DNA from: an uncultured Phocaeicola sp.
GTDB taxonomy: Bacteria > Bacteroidota > Bacteroidia > Bacteroidales > Bacteroidaceae
DNA: 48,434 bases
Assembly: GCA_944320605.1 (NCBI GenBank)
Contig: CALUIE010000011.1
Coordinates: forward strand, 1 to 48,434
Reading direction: 5' to 3'
In this document: piece by piece, positions 26,051-33,621 of the stretch
Layout of the letters: every line of letters begins with the position of its first letter
Numbering within the stretch: the first letter of the stretch is position 1
Position numbers and translations under genes: made by a program
Notes under the pieces: generated by a model
The model's database searches: none
Seen by the model: only the letters and a program-made list of their open reading frames with translations
What the model was told of the DNA's origin: nothing

Positions 26051-26138
26051 TTCCACACGTGTCAAACAATCATTCCACACCTGTCAAACGAACGTTCCAC
26101 ACGTGTGGAACGAATAAACCACACGTGTGGAACGATAC
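26051..26138. repeat. 22-bp tandem array (4 copies, 11-bp sub-period), array 2
   Basis: Four units start at 26051, 26073, 26095 and 26117, exactly 22 bp apart. Copies 1 and 2 differ by a few bases (TTCCACACGTGTCAAAC against TTCCACACCTGTCAAAC). Copies 3 and 4 contain the full palindrome CCACACGTGTGG. Cut in 11-mers, all eight have AC at positions 5-6. It sits between the terminator of the oxidoreductase gene and the ccsBA start. The same length and period as array 1 (88 bp), but a different sequence. Confidence 0.8.
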
Positions 26139-26211
26139 AATCTCCTAATTATCAAGAACTGTCTCCTGATTGTTTTCAAGGAGAGTCTTTAAAACATATA
26201 CCGACTTCAAT

Positions 26212-28419
26212 ATGAGAAAACATCTGTCGATAATTTCGAAATATACCGTCATAACAACAATGTCACTATTGATAATAATAATGGTGACAGCCACGATAGC
26301 AGAAAAAACATACGGCACATCATTTGTCGGTAAATATTTCTATTCCAATCCGATATTCATAACATTATGGTTTCTGGTATCTGTCAGCGGTATCGTTTAT
26401 ATTTATAAGCGGAAATTACACAGAAGGATAATAACTTTCTTTATGCATGTATCCTTCATCATAATCCTTGTAGGGGCATTAACTACTCATACCATAGGAG
26501 TACAGGGCAGCATTCATATCAGAATAGACGAAAAACCTATACAAAGTTTCAAAACCACAGACCAAACGGAACATAAACTCCCTTTCAGCATATCACTTAA
26601 AGACTTTCACACAGAATATTATTCAGGCACAACGACTCCCATGGATTATATAAGTACTATAATAATACATGACAACACAGAGATGGAAGGAACAGTTTCG
26701 ATGAACAAGATTCTAAAACACAGAGGTTACCGTTTATATCAGTCTGGATATGATGCCGACGGGAAAGGCAGTACCCTGTACGTAAGCCACGACCCTATGG
26801 GTATCACCATAACTTACAGTGGATATATAATCCTGTTTATAACAATGCTTCTATTCTTCATCGAGAAAAAATCGGCTTTTATGAAGAAGATTTCCACATC
26901 AACCATGTTGCTCATCATACCTTTCGCTTCATTGTTTGCCGAAAGTGAATTACCTAAGACATTACCGGCGAAAACGGCAGAAATTTTCGGGAACATACGC
27001 GTAAATCATAACGGGCGAATCGCTCCATTGCAAACCCTTGCCATCAATTTCACCAAGAAAATATATGGGAAAGGAAACTATAAAGGGTTATCGGCAGAAC
27101 AGGTACTTACAGGCTGTTTTTTCTATTACGATTCATGGAAAAAGGAACCTTTTATACGTATAAAAAGCAGATATGTACAGAATGTATTAGGTATAGAAGG
27201 GAAATATGCGAGACTAACGGATTTTATAGGAACAGACTGTTTTAAGATTGATGAACAATTGAAAACCGAAAAAGACAGAAGACACATCCGTGAACTGGAA
27301 GAGGCCGCCGAGAAATTCAGCCTTATAAGCTCATTATGTACGGGGAATCTTCTGAAAATATATCCTGTTTACGACAAGGATAAAATGACATTCGCATGGT
27401 ATTCGATACCGGACAATCTACCAACTAACATAGAACGAGAGAAATGGTTGTTTATAAGATACAGCATGAACTATGTAGCAGAAAAAGTAGCTATGAAAGA
27501 CTTCACACAAACAGAAAAACTAATAGACAAAATCATAAAATACCAGAAAGAAGAAGCCGGAGACAGACTACCAGCATCTTTGGAATTTAATGCTGAAAAG
27601 ATATATAACACGTGTGTAAGTCTGAAATTCCTTGCTATGTTCTGCCTTACACTTGGAATATTCGGCTATATATTTCAGATTTATAATCTGATAAGAGAGA
27701 AAAAGAACGATATGGCGAGCAGAGCCTTATTCTTCACTCTATTCCCTACCCTGGCTTATATATTAAGCATAATAATATTAAGATGGATTATAAGTGGGCA
27801 TATACCGGTATCAAACGGATTTGAGACAATGCTGATAATGTCTGCAATATCTGTTATATTCAGTATTGTATTCCACAGGAAAATGAATAATTCGGCATCA
27901 ATAGGTTATATGATTTCCGGATTGGCTTTGTTAGTGGCGATGATAGGCGACAGCGATCCTGCCATAACGCCCCTTATGCCGATATTATCTTCACCTCTAT
28001 TGAGTATTCATGTTATGTCAGTCATGATTTCGTACTCCCTATTAGCCATTATGATGCTAAACGGAATATCTGCCGAAATTCTCTACCGCAATGGCAATAA
28101 CAGAAATGACGATATAAAGAATCTGGAAAACTTCAGCAGAATCATTCTTTATCCGGCTGTATTCCTGTTAGTTTTCGGAATCTTTATCGGAGCGATATGG
28201 GCAAACGTTTCGTGGGGAAGATATTGGGGTTGGGACCCTAAGGAAACATGGGCACTCATAACCATGCTGATATACTCGGCAGCCATACATACAGATTCAT
28301 TAAGTACTTTCCGAAATGAAATGTTTTTCCACCGCTTCTGTATCCTGGCTTTCGTATCAGTACTGATAACATACTTCGGAGTAAACTTTATACTTGGCGG
28401 TATGCACAGTTATGCCTGA
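26212..28419 (+). CDS. ccsA: Cytochrome c biogenesis fusion CcsBA (ResB-CcsA, system II)
   Basis: 735 residues from the ATG at 26212; the frame extends 14 codons upstream only to a TTG. The first about 220 residues are a shortened ResB/CcsB with four membrane helices (ends near TMLLFFIEKK). There follows an extracytoplasmic domain (about 230-480), and then a CcsA part with the haem-handling WWD motif WGRYWGWDPKETWAL (about 660-675). The protein exports haem and ligates it to CxxCH motifs on the outer face of the inner membrane. The di-haem oxidoreductase just upstream is an obvious client. No consensus promoter was seen; a GGAG lies about 30 nt upstream, too far for use. Confidence 0.9.
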   Translation: MRKHLSIISKYTVITTMSLLIIIMVTATIAEKTYGTSFVGKYFYSNPIFITLWFLVSVSGIVYIYKRKLHRRIITFFMHVSFIIILVGALTTHTIGVQGSIHIRIDEKPIQSFKTTDQTEHKLPFSISLKDFHTEYYSGTTTPMDYISTIIIHDNTEMEGTVSMNKILKHRGYRLYQSGYDADGKGSTLYVSHDPMGITITYSGYIILFITMLLFFIEKKSAFMKKISTSTMLLIIPFASLFAESELPKTLPAKTAEIFGNIRVNHNGRIAPLQTLAINFTKKIYGKGNYKGLSAEQVLTGCFFYYDSWKKEPFIRIKSRYVQNVLGIEGKYARLTDFIGTDCFKIDEQLKTEKDRRHIRELEEAAEKFSLISSLCTGNLLKIYPVYDKDKMTFAWYSIPDNLPTNIEREKWLFIRYSMNYVAEKVAMKDFTQTEKLIDKIIKYQKEEAGDRLPASLEFNAEKIYNTCVSLKFLAMFCLTLGIFGYIFQIYNLIREKKNDMASRALFFTLFPTLAYILSIIILRWIISGHIPVSNGFETMLIMSAISVIFSIVFHRKMNNSASIGYMISGLALLVAMIGDSDPAITPLMPILSSPLLSIHVMSVMISYSLLAIMMLNGISAEILYRNGNNRNDDIKNLENFSRIILYPAVFLLVFGIFIGAIWANVSWGRYWGWDPKETWALITMLIYSAAIHTDSLSTFRNEMFFHRFCILAFVSVLITYFGVNFILGGMHSYA

Positions 28420-28420
28420 A

Positions 28421-28552
28421 TGAATGCCCGATGAACAGCTTCTGAACGGTAATTGAACAGTATTTAAACGGTACTTAAAGCTGAAACGCCCACCGGACAC
28501 TGTATTCATCCAGTGTTCAGCGGGCGTTCAGTTACCGTTTATTTACTGTTTA
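28421..28552. repeat. Inverted array of 11-bp units (12 units, 132 bp), array 3
   Basis: Six plus-strand units of 11 bp start with TGAA or TAAA at 28421, 28432, 28443, 28454, 28465 and 28476. After one divergent unit, five units on the opposite strand start with TGAA or TAAA at 28508, 28519, 28530, 28541 and 28552 (read leftward). The two halves are imperfect inverted copies and can fold into a long hairpin (e.g. GCCCACCGGACACTG against CAGTGTTCAGCGGGC). It fills all the space between ccsBA and purT, which converge, and so likely also acts as their terminator. Confidence 0.82.
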
Positions 28553-28558
28553 ATAGTA

Positions 28559-29728
28559 TTAATATACTTCCACTTTTGCAGCAAGCGACTTGCATTTGTC
28601 ACGAAGAGCATCAAGATTTCCTCCCACCTTGTCATAACAAACCACAACACCCATACGGCGGTTAAGTTTGGTAAATGGTTTACCGAATATACGCAGGTAT
28701 GTGTCAGGCTGCGAACATACATTCTCTATTCCTTTATATCGGGGAGCATCTTTGCTTGCTATTGGAGAAAGGATTACAGCACTCGCTCCGATATGTTCTT
28801 GTGTGATACCCGGTATAGGTAAACCTAAGACAGCATAAAGATGAAGTTCGAATTCATTCAGGTTTTGAGTATTGGCAAGGGTTACCATACCTGTGTCATG
28901 CGGACGAGGAGACAATTCAGAGAAATAAACTCCATTGTCATGGCTAAGGAAGAACTCTACTCCCCAAAGTCCGTAACCTGTAAGGGCTTCAGTTACTTTG
29001 GCTGCCATTTGCTGTGCCTCTGCCAGATGTTCAGGAGCTATACGTGCTGGTTGGAAACTTTCGCGATAATCACCGCCTTTCTGTACATGACCTATTGGAG
29101 GACAGAACAATGTAGGACCGTTTTTCTGTGTAACCGTAAGCAATGTAATCTCGCTGTCAAACTTTATGAATTCTTCTACGATGAGTTCCTTTATATCACC
29201 ACGGCTTCCGCTGCATCCGTAATCCCATGAGTATTGGAGATCTTCAGGACCTTTAGCTACAGACTGTCCCTTACCGGACGATGACATCAATGGTTTGATA
29301 ACACATGGATAGCCAATTTTTTCGGCAGCTTCTTTCAGTTCCTCGTATGATTTGGCATAATAATATTTAGCAGTTTTAAGTCCCAATTCTTTTGCGGCAA
29401 GGTCACGGATAGCCTTACGGTTCATTGTAAAATTCACAGCACGTGCGCTCGGTACTACCTGAATACCTTCTTTCTCCAAATGGAAAAGACGTTCTGTACG
29501 GATGGCTTCTATTTCAGGCACAATAATATCAGGACGATATTTTGCGACAACCTTGTCAAGTGCCTCGCCATCAAGCATACTGAACACTTCGAAAGCGTCG
29601 GCTACCTGCATTGCGGGTGCACCGGCGTATGAATCACATGCAATTACATACTGTCCAAGTCTTTTGGCAGCAATTACAAACTCCTTACCTAATTCGCCGG
29701 AGCCAAGCAAAAGTATTTTTTTTGTCAT
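28559..29728 (-). CDS. purT: Formate-dependent phosphoribosylglycinamide formyltransferase
   Basis: 389 residues, ATP-grasp family. It makes formyl-GAR from GAR, formate and ATP in purine synthesis. Visible: [12 protein letters not shown] (6-17) and [10 protein letters not shown] at the GAR-binding N-terminus, the [19 protein letters not shown]-loop (about 147-162), the [14 protein letters not shown] metal/ATP site (about 274-287), and the [19 protein letters not shown] end typical of PurT. Normal length (392 in E. coli). Preceded by two repeated -7-like elements. It ends 6 bp beyond array 3 (28421-28552). Confidence 0.96.
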   Translation of the reverse strand: MTKKILLLGSGELGKEFVIAAKRLGQYVIACDSYAGAPAMQVADAFEVFSMLDGEALDKVVAKYRPDIIVPEIEAIRTERLFHLEKEGIQVVPSARAVNFTMNRKAIRDLAAKELGLKTAKYYYAKSYEELKEAAEKIGYPCVIKPLMSSSGKGQSVAKGPEDLQYSWDYGCSGSRGDIKELIVEEFIKFDSEITLLTVTQKNGPTLFCPPIGHVQKGGDYRESFQPARIAPEHLAEAQQMAAKVTEALTGYGLWGVEFFLSHDNGVYFSELSPRPHDTGMVTLANTQNLNEFELHLYAVLGLPIPGITQEHIGASAVILSPIASKDAPRYKGIENVCSQPDTYLRIFGKPFTKLNRRMGVVVCYDKVGGNLDALRDKCKSLAAKVEVY

Positions 29729-29754
29729 AATTATAAGGTTTTTATCTATATCTG

Positions 29755-29782
29755 CAAAAATAACATTATGTCTGCAAAGATA
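29755..29782 (-). promoter_or_regulatory. Duplicated -7 elements upstream of purT
   Basis: On the minus strand TATTTTTG (29755-29762) and TATCTTTG (29775-29782) both fit TAnnTTTG. They are parts of a direct repeat, TCTGCAAARATAACATT, whose two copies start at 29751 and 29771, exactly 20 bp apart. Two start sites are possible. Confidence 0.55.
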
Positions 29783-29812
29783 ACATTTTTCCGAAAATAT
29801 TATACCTTTGAA

Positions 29813-30886
29813 TTACAATATTCTGTGAAACAGAAGATGAGACGGATGAATTATGAAAGGTGCCTGCGATACCAATATTACACTTACCGAAGCCGCCACT
29901 ATCCACAACAATATCATAACGATTTTCATCGAAGTGGACATAGGCTCCTTCTTACCGGCAATATGTAAAATAAGATGAATAAAACCTACTACCGGTATTC
30001 CTATCAACAATAGTCCGCACACAACCATTGTTACAGCCAGACCGGCAGATGTACCCACCATATCCCAGTTAATATAAGGTAAAGCATCATAGAAGAAAGC
30101 AGGGACACTGACCAACACTCCGGTAGCTGCCATAAGCAACGCAAAAAGAACTACCAAAACAACTATTACCGCTGGAGCACAACATATAGCCAGTATGACA
30201 AACGCCAATTTCACGATAAAACCAATCACTGAAAAGAATATATTTCCCAACTTTTCTATAAAAGTACGCGGTTTTTCAGAATGAACATAATCATTCATCT
30301 TTTCAAAACCGTCTGTAACAGTTTTTCCTATATTCTCCATGTTCACCGGCTCTCCCTTCATCTGGAGTTTCTCCGTAGCAGTACGCGCCATAGGTATTAT
30401 AATCCATGCAATAATATAAGCCAATATAAAGCCATGAAGAAAAATACCACACAAAAGGACTATTATTCGCAGCCACGCAGTATCCCATCCGAAATATGCG
30501 GCAAGCCCTGAAACTACTCCACCCAAAATCTTGTCATCAGGATTTCTGAACAAACGGCGTTTGGTCTTCTCATTAAAAGATGTATTATTATAAGACTTGT
30601 TATCCTCATTATAAGCGTCATTTTCAGAATTTATCTCTTCAGGCTTACCCATACGGGCTATTACCTCTTCCACATTATCTATAGTAATAACCTGTTGTCC
30701 CTGGTTTATATATTCTGAAAACAATTCGGAAATACGCGTTTCCATATCACGCACAATCTCATCAGCATCCGCTTCATTACGAAAATGATATTTCAGATTA
30801 TTCAGATAGTTATCAAGCAGTACGTATGCATCTTCGTCAATGTGATAAACAGTACCACCTAAATTTACCGTTAATGTCTTTTTCAT
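29813..30886 (-). CDS. PspC-domain membrane protein
   Basis: 357 residues from the ATG at 30886; a TTG three codons earlier is less likely. The N-terminal about 60 residues (MKKTLTVNLGGTVYHIDEDAY, MGKPEEIN at about 85) are a soluble region common in Bacteroidales. The PspC domain follows at about 110-175 (RLFRNPDDKILGGVVSGLAAYFGWDT), then four or five membrane helices to the end. PspC proteins belong to envelope-stress responses. The start codon is 1 bp beyond the PadR stop, so the two are co-translated, and the regulator likely controls this gene. Confidence 0.9.
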   Translation of the reverse strand: MKKTLTVNLGGTVYHIDEDAYVLLDNYLNNLKYHFRNEADADEIVRDMETRISELFSEYINQGQQVITIDNVEEVIARMGKPEEINSENDAYNEDNKSYNNTSFNEKTKRRLFRNPDDKILGGVVSGLAAYFGWDTAWLRIIVLLCGIFLHGFILAYIIAWIIIPMARTATEKLQMKGEPVNMENIGKTVTDGFEKMNDYVHSEKPRTFIEKLGNIFFSVIGFIVKLAFVILAICCAPAVIVVLVVLFALLMAATGVLVSVPAFFYDALPYINWDMVGTSAGLAVTMVVCGLLLIGIPVVGFIHLILHIAGKKEPMSTSMKIVMILLWIVAASVSVILVSQAPFIIHPSHLLFHRIL

Positions 30887-30887
30887 T

Positions 30888-31229
30888 TTATTCAATTATT
30901 AAAAGTTCGTTTCTTAAATGATTTACAGTATTTGAAAGTTCGTCCCATGCTGTTTCCAACTCGGACAACACCGATTCACCATCAGAGGTCAGCCTATAGT
31001 ATTTACGTGGCGGACCTTGAGTTGACTCAACCCATTCATACGACAAAAGTCCATCATTCTTCAATCTGGTAAGCAACGGATAAAGAGTCCCCTCCACAAC
31101 TATCAGCTTTGCGTCTTTCAACTTCAAAATTATATCTGAAGCGTATGACGGTTCTCTGTGCAATAACAGGAGAATGCAATACTCCAACATCCCCTTCCGC
31201 ATCTGAGATTTTACATTGTCAACATTCAT
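30888..31229 (-). CDS. PadR-family transcriptional regulator
   Basis: 113 residues from the ATG at 31229; a longer frame to a TTG at 31262 would start inside the -7 box (31260-31267) and is rejected. It has a winged helix: MRKGMLEYCILLLLHREPSYASDIILKL, then LIVVEGTLYPLLTRLKNDGLLSYEWVESTQGPPRKYYRLT, with the PadR signature GTLYPLL and GPPRKYY. The C-terminal helix (about 85-113) dimerises. It pairs with the PspC gene directly downstream, an arrangement often seen in Bacteroidetes. Effector unknown. Confidence 0.94.
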   Translation of the reverse strand: MNVDNVKSQMRKGMLEYCILLLLHREPSYASDIILKLKDAKLIVVEGTLYPLLTRLKNDGLLSYEWVESTQGPPRKYYRLTSDGESVLSELETAWDELSNTVNHLRNELLIIE

Positions 31230-31259
31230 GATTATTCTTTTTACTTTGTTTGTATGGCA

Positions 31260-31267
31260 CAAATATA
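31260..31267 (-). promoter_or_regulatory. -7 element for padR-pspC
   Basis: TATATTTG on the minus strand, full consensus match, 30 bp before the chosen ATG of the PadR gene. Confidence 0.6.
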
Positions 31268-31364
31268 TGTATAATTAGATTACATTGTATTACAAAGTAC
31301 TTGATATTTTATTATTTTTAATTCAATTAACTAAAGTAAGATTACAAATAGTCCTACAAAAACG

Positions 31365-31372
31365 TAATTTTG
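31365..31372 (+). promoter_or_regulatory. -7 element for the GNAT gene
   Basis: TAATTTTG fits TAnnTTTG, 26 bp before the ATG at 31399. This supports the shorter start of the acetyltransferase. Confidence 0.6.
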
Positions 31373-31398
31373 CAAGAGTACAACTAAAAGAAACATAT

Positions 31399-31899
31399 AT
31401 GACTACAATTAGAAAAGCTACTACAGAGGATATCAATCTGATAAACGAAATGGCATGGATAGCGTTTCCTGCAACTTACAAGGATATCCTGACCAAAGAA
31501 CAAATTGACTATATGATGGACTGGATGTATTCGCCGGAAAATCTTCTGAAACAGATGACAGAAGAAGGACATATTTATTACATTGCATACACAAACAACA
31601 AACCATCCGGATATGTATCAATACAAAAGGAAGGAGAAGGCTTGTTTCACCTGCAGAAAATCTATGTACTCCCCGAATTCCAAAAAGAGCATATAGGAAA
31701 ACAACTGTTCTGCAAAGCCAAAGAAGCGGTAAAAGAAATAAACGGAAAACCATGCCGAATGGAGCTGAACGTTAACCGCAACAATCCGGCTCTTGGTTTT
31801 TATCTTCACATGGGTATGGAAAAAGTTTCGGAAGGGGATTTCGATATAGGTGGCGGATATTATATGAATGATTATATCATGGGAATTGATATAAAATAA
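31399..31899 (+). CDS. GNAT-family N-acetyltransferase
   Basis: 166 residues from the ATG at 31399 (MTTIRKATTEDINLINEMAW). The frame is open another 38 codons upstream, but that part contains the promoter and has no conserved text. The fold reads beta-alpha from the start. It continues with GYVSIQ, then LQKIYVLPEFQKEHIGKQLFCKAKEAV (acetyl-CoA pyrophosphate loop in the form QKEHIGKQL, in place of the classic Q/RxxGxG/A) and LNVNRNNPALGFYLHMGMEK near the end. The substrate cannot be told. A single gene with its own promoter and terminator, unrelated to its neighbours. Confidence 0.9.
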   Translation: MTTIRKATTEDINLINEMAWIAFPATYKDILTKEQIDYMMDWMYSPENLLKQMTEEGHIYYIAYTNNKPSGYVSIQKEGEGLFHLQKIYVLPEFQKEHIGKQLFCKAKEAVKEINGKPCRMELNVNRNNPALGFYLHMGMEKVSEGDFDIGGGYYMNDYIMGIDIK

Positions 31900-31903
31900 A
31901 AAA

Positions 31904-31948
31904 ACATGCACGCAATGACAGGTATCAATTAATGTCATGCGTGCATGT
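31904..31948. terminator. Bidirectional terminator between the GNAT and DUF4301 genes
   Basis: ACATGCACGCAATGACA (31904-31920) pairs with TGTCATGCGTGCATGT (31933-31948), a 16-bp stem with one bulged A. Preceded by an A-rich run, which acts as the T tract for the minus-strand gene. Confidence 0.85.
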
Positions 31949-31971
31949 TATCATTTATCTGTTATAGAGAA

Positions 31972-33492
31972 TTACTGGTGTTGCTCTCTCAACAAATCAT
32001 TTACAGTCTTGACCGGATTGAAAGTACTCAAAGGAACTTCAACGAAAACAGTATTCCAGTCGCTCATAGAGCCATTCCACAATCCCGGAAGTTCAAGAGC
32101 TTTAAGTTCCTTACCACCTTTTGACTTATATGATATAAAACCGGTAGCCTTGTCAACATAATTAACCAGATTGAATTTATTTCCCTTATAGTCGCGAACA
32201 GCACAAACCAAATCAACCGGATTGAAGTGTGTACCTTTTTCGAACATGGCTTTCTTTTCAGGATCGTTCATGTCAATCTGAGAACTTTCCAAAATCTGCA
32301 ATGAAACTGTTCCATCAGGATTATAAGCCAAGAACGGACCACCGCCAGGTTCACCCACATTCTTAACCATACCGCAAACACGCATAGGACGGTTAAGCTT
32401 CTTACGCAAATAAATTACCAAGTCTGCGTCTTCCATATCCTTAATATCATCTTTGCGGCAGTGAAGCTGTTGCTGAACAAAACGGATTATATTTTCCAAT
32501 TCATCATGGCGATAATTACCGCTGTCAAGAAGTTGAAGATATTCGAAAGCCTGTTTCTGAAGTGTTACCAGAACACCTGCAAGCAACTTCTTATAGGTTA
32601 CTGTATCAGCCTTCAATCTGTCTGGCACTACATTGTCTATGTTCTTTATGAACACGATATCCGCATCAAGATCGTTCAAATTTTCAATCAACGCACCATG
32701 ACCACCCGGACGGAACAGAAGTTTGCCGTTATCACGGAATGGCTTGTTCTCCATATCTGCAGCTACTGTATCAGTACTTGGTTTCTGTTCTGAGAAACTT
32801 ATATTATACTTAACTCCATATTTTGCCGCATATTGGGCCACTTTCTCATCCACTAATTTGGCAAAAAGTTCACGATGTTCTGTTGACACTGTAAAATGTA
32901 CATTCACTTCCCCACTCTTTCCGGCAGCATACAATGCGCCTTCTACAAGATGTTCTTCAAGTGGAGTACGGACACCGTCTTCATATTTATGGAATTTAAG
33001 CAATCCCTTTGGCAATGCTCCATAATTCAAACCGGCAGATTCCAAAAGGTTAGATACAACAGCTTTATAATTGCCTTCAGAAAGTAATAGATCAATGCCT
33101 TTACCGTTATTCTTTACGCAAGCAGCATCAAGATCGGAATAAAAAGCGAAGTTCTTGATATTGTTGAAGAATTTCTTTTCGAAATCAGTTGTTGGAACAT
33201 CATAGTCCGCACCAAGGAATTCAAACATATTCTTGAACATACGACTTGCAGCACCAGAAGCCGGAACAAATTTTACGACTTTCTTGTCTCCTTCCTTATA
33301 TGCATCCCAAGCCGCAAGATATGTTTTTTGGGCATCTTCATTTACCAGCATGATGCCACGGTTATCAACTGAAGCAGCCGCATACAATTTTAAATAAGGG
33401 AAACCTTTTTCGAAACAAGCTAACTGTTCGGCTATCTGCTCTTCCGAGATACCTTTTTTAGCTAATAATACTTTGTCTTCTTGTGTTAACAT
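31972..33492 (-). CDS. DUF4301 family protein
   Basis: 506 residues, soluble, a length usual for DUF4301, a family nearly restricted to Bacteroidetes. Recognised from the start (LTQEDKVLLAKKGISEEQIAEQL, GFPYLKLYAAAS), the FVPASGAASRMFKNMFEF region (about 78-95), LLFRPGGHGALIENLNDLDADIVFIKNIDNVVPD (about 257-290, shown here in part) and KNVGEPGGGPF. The glycine-rich GPASGAASRM-like loop and the RPGGHGALIxNL motif recall sugar-nucleotide transferases, so a nucleotidyltransferase-like role is plausible but unproven. Own promoter 48 bp upstream; monocistronic. Confidence 0.9.
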   Translation of the reverse strand: MLTQEDKVLLAKKGISEEQIAEQLACFEKGFPYLKLYAAASVDNRGIMLVNEDAQKTYLAAWDAYKEGDKKVVKFVPASGAASRMFKNMFEFLGADYDVPTTDFEKKFFNNIKNFAFYSDLDAACVKNNGKGIDLLLSEGNYKAVVSNLLESAGLNYGALPKGLLKFHKYEDGVRTPLEEHLVEGALYAAGKSGEVNVHFTVSTEHRELFAKLVDEKVAQYAAKYGVKYNISFSEQKPSTDTVAADMENKPFRDNGKLLFRPGGHGALIENLNDLDADIVFIKNIDNVVPDRLKADTVTYKKLLAGVLVTLQKQAFEYLQLLDSGNYRHDELENIIRFVQQQLHCRKDDIKDMEDADLVIYLRKKLNRPMRVCGMVKNVGEPGGGPFLAYNPDGTVSLQILESSQIDMNDPEKKAMFEKGTHFNPVDLVCAVRDYKGNKFNLVNYVDKATGFISYKSKGGKELKALELPGLWNGSMSDWNTVFVEVPLSTFNPVKTVNDLLREQHQ

Positions 33493-33540
33493 AATGTATA
33501 AATTAAGTAATGAATTTATTCAATAGTATAGAATTCTGCT

Positions 33541-33548
33541 CAAAATTA
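33541..33548 (-). promoter_or_regulatory. -7 element for the DUF4301 gene
   Basis: TAATTTTG on the minus strand matches TAnnTTTG, 49 bp before the ATG. Confidence 0.5.
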
Positions 33549-33621
33549 TAAAAAAGAACGAAATATAACGAATAACAAGAAGAAAAAAACTAACTTTACA
33601 CACAAGAAAAAAGATAAAGTC

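Noticed and set aside
26170-26211. Longer N-terminus of CcsBA
   Set aside because: The extension would start at TTG and adds a charged stretch not seen in CcsB; ATG at 26212 is followed directly by the first membrane helix.
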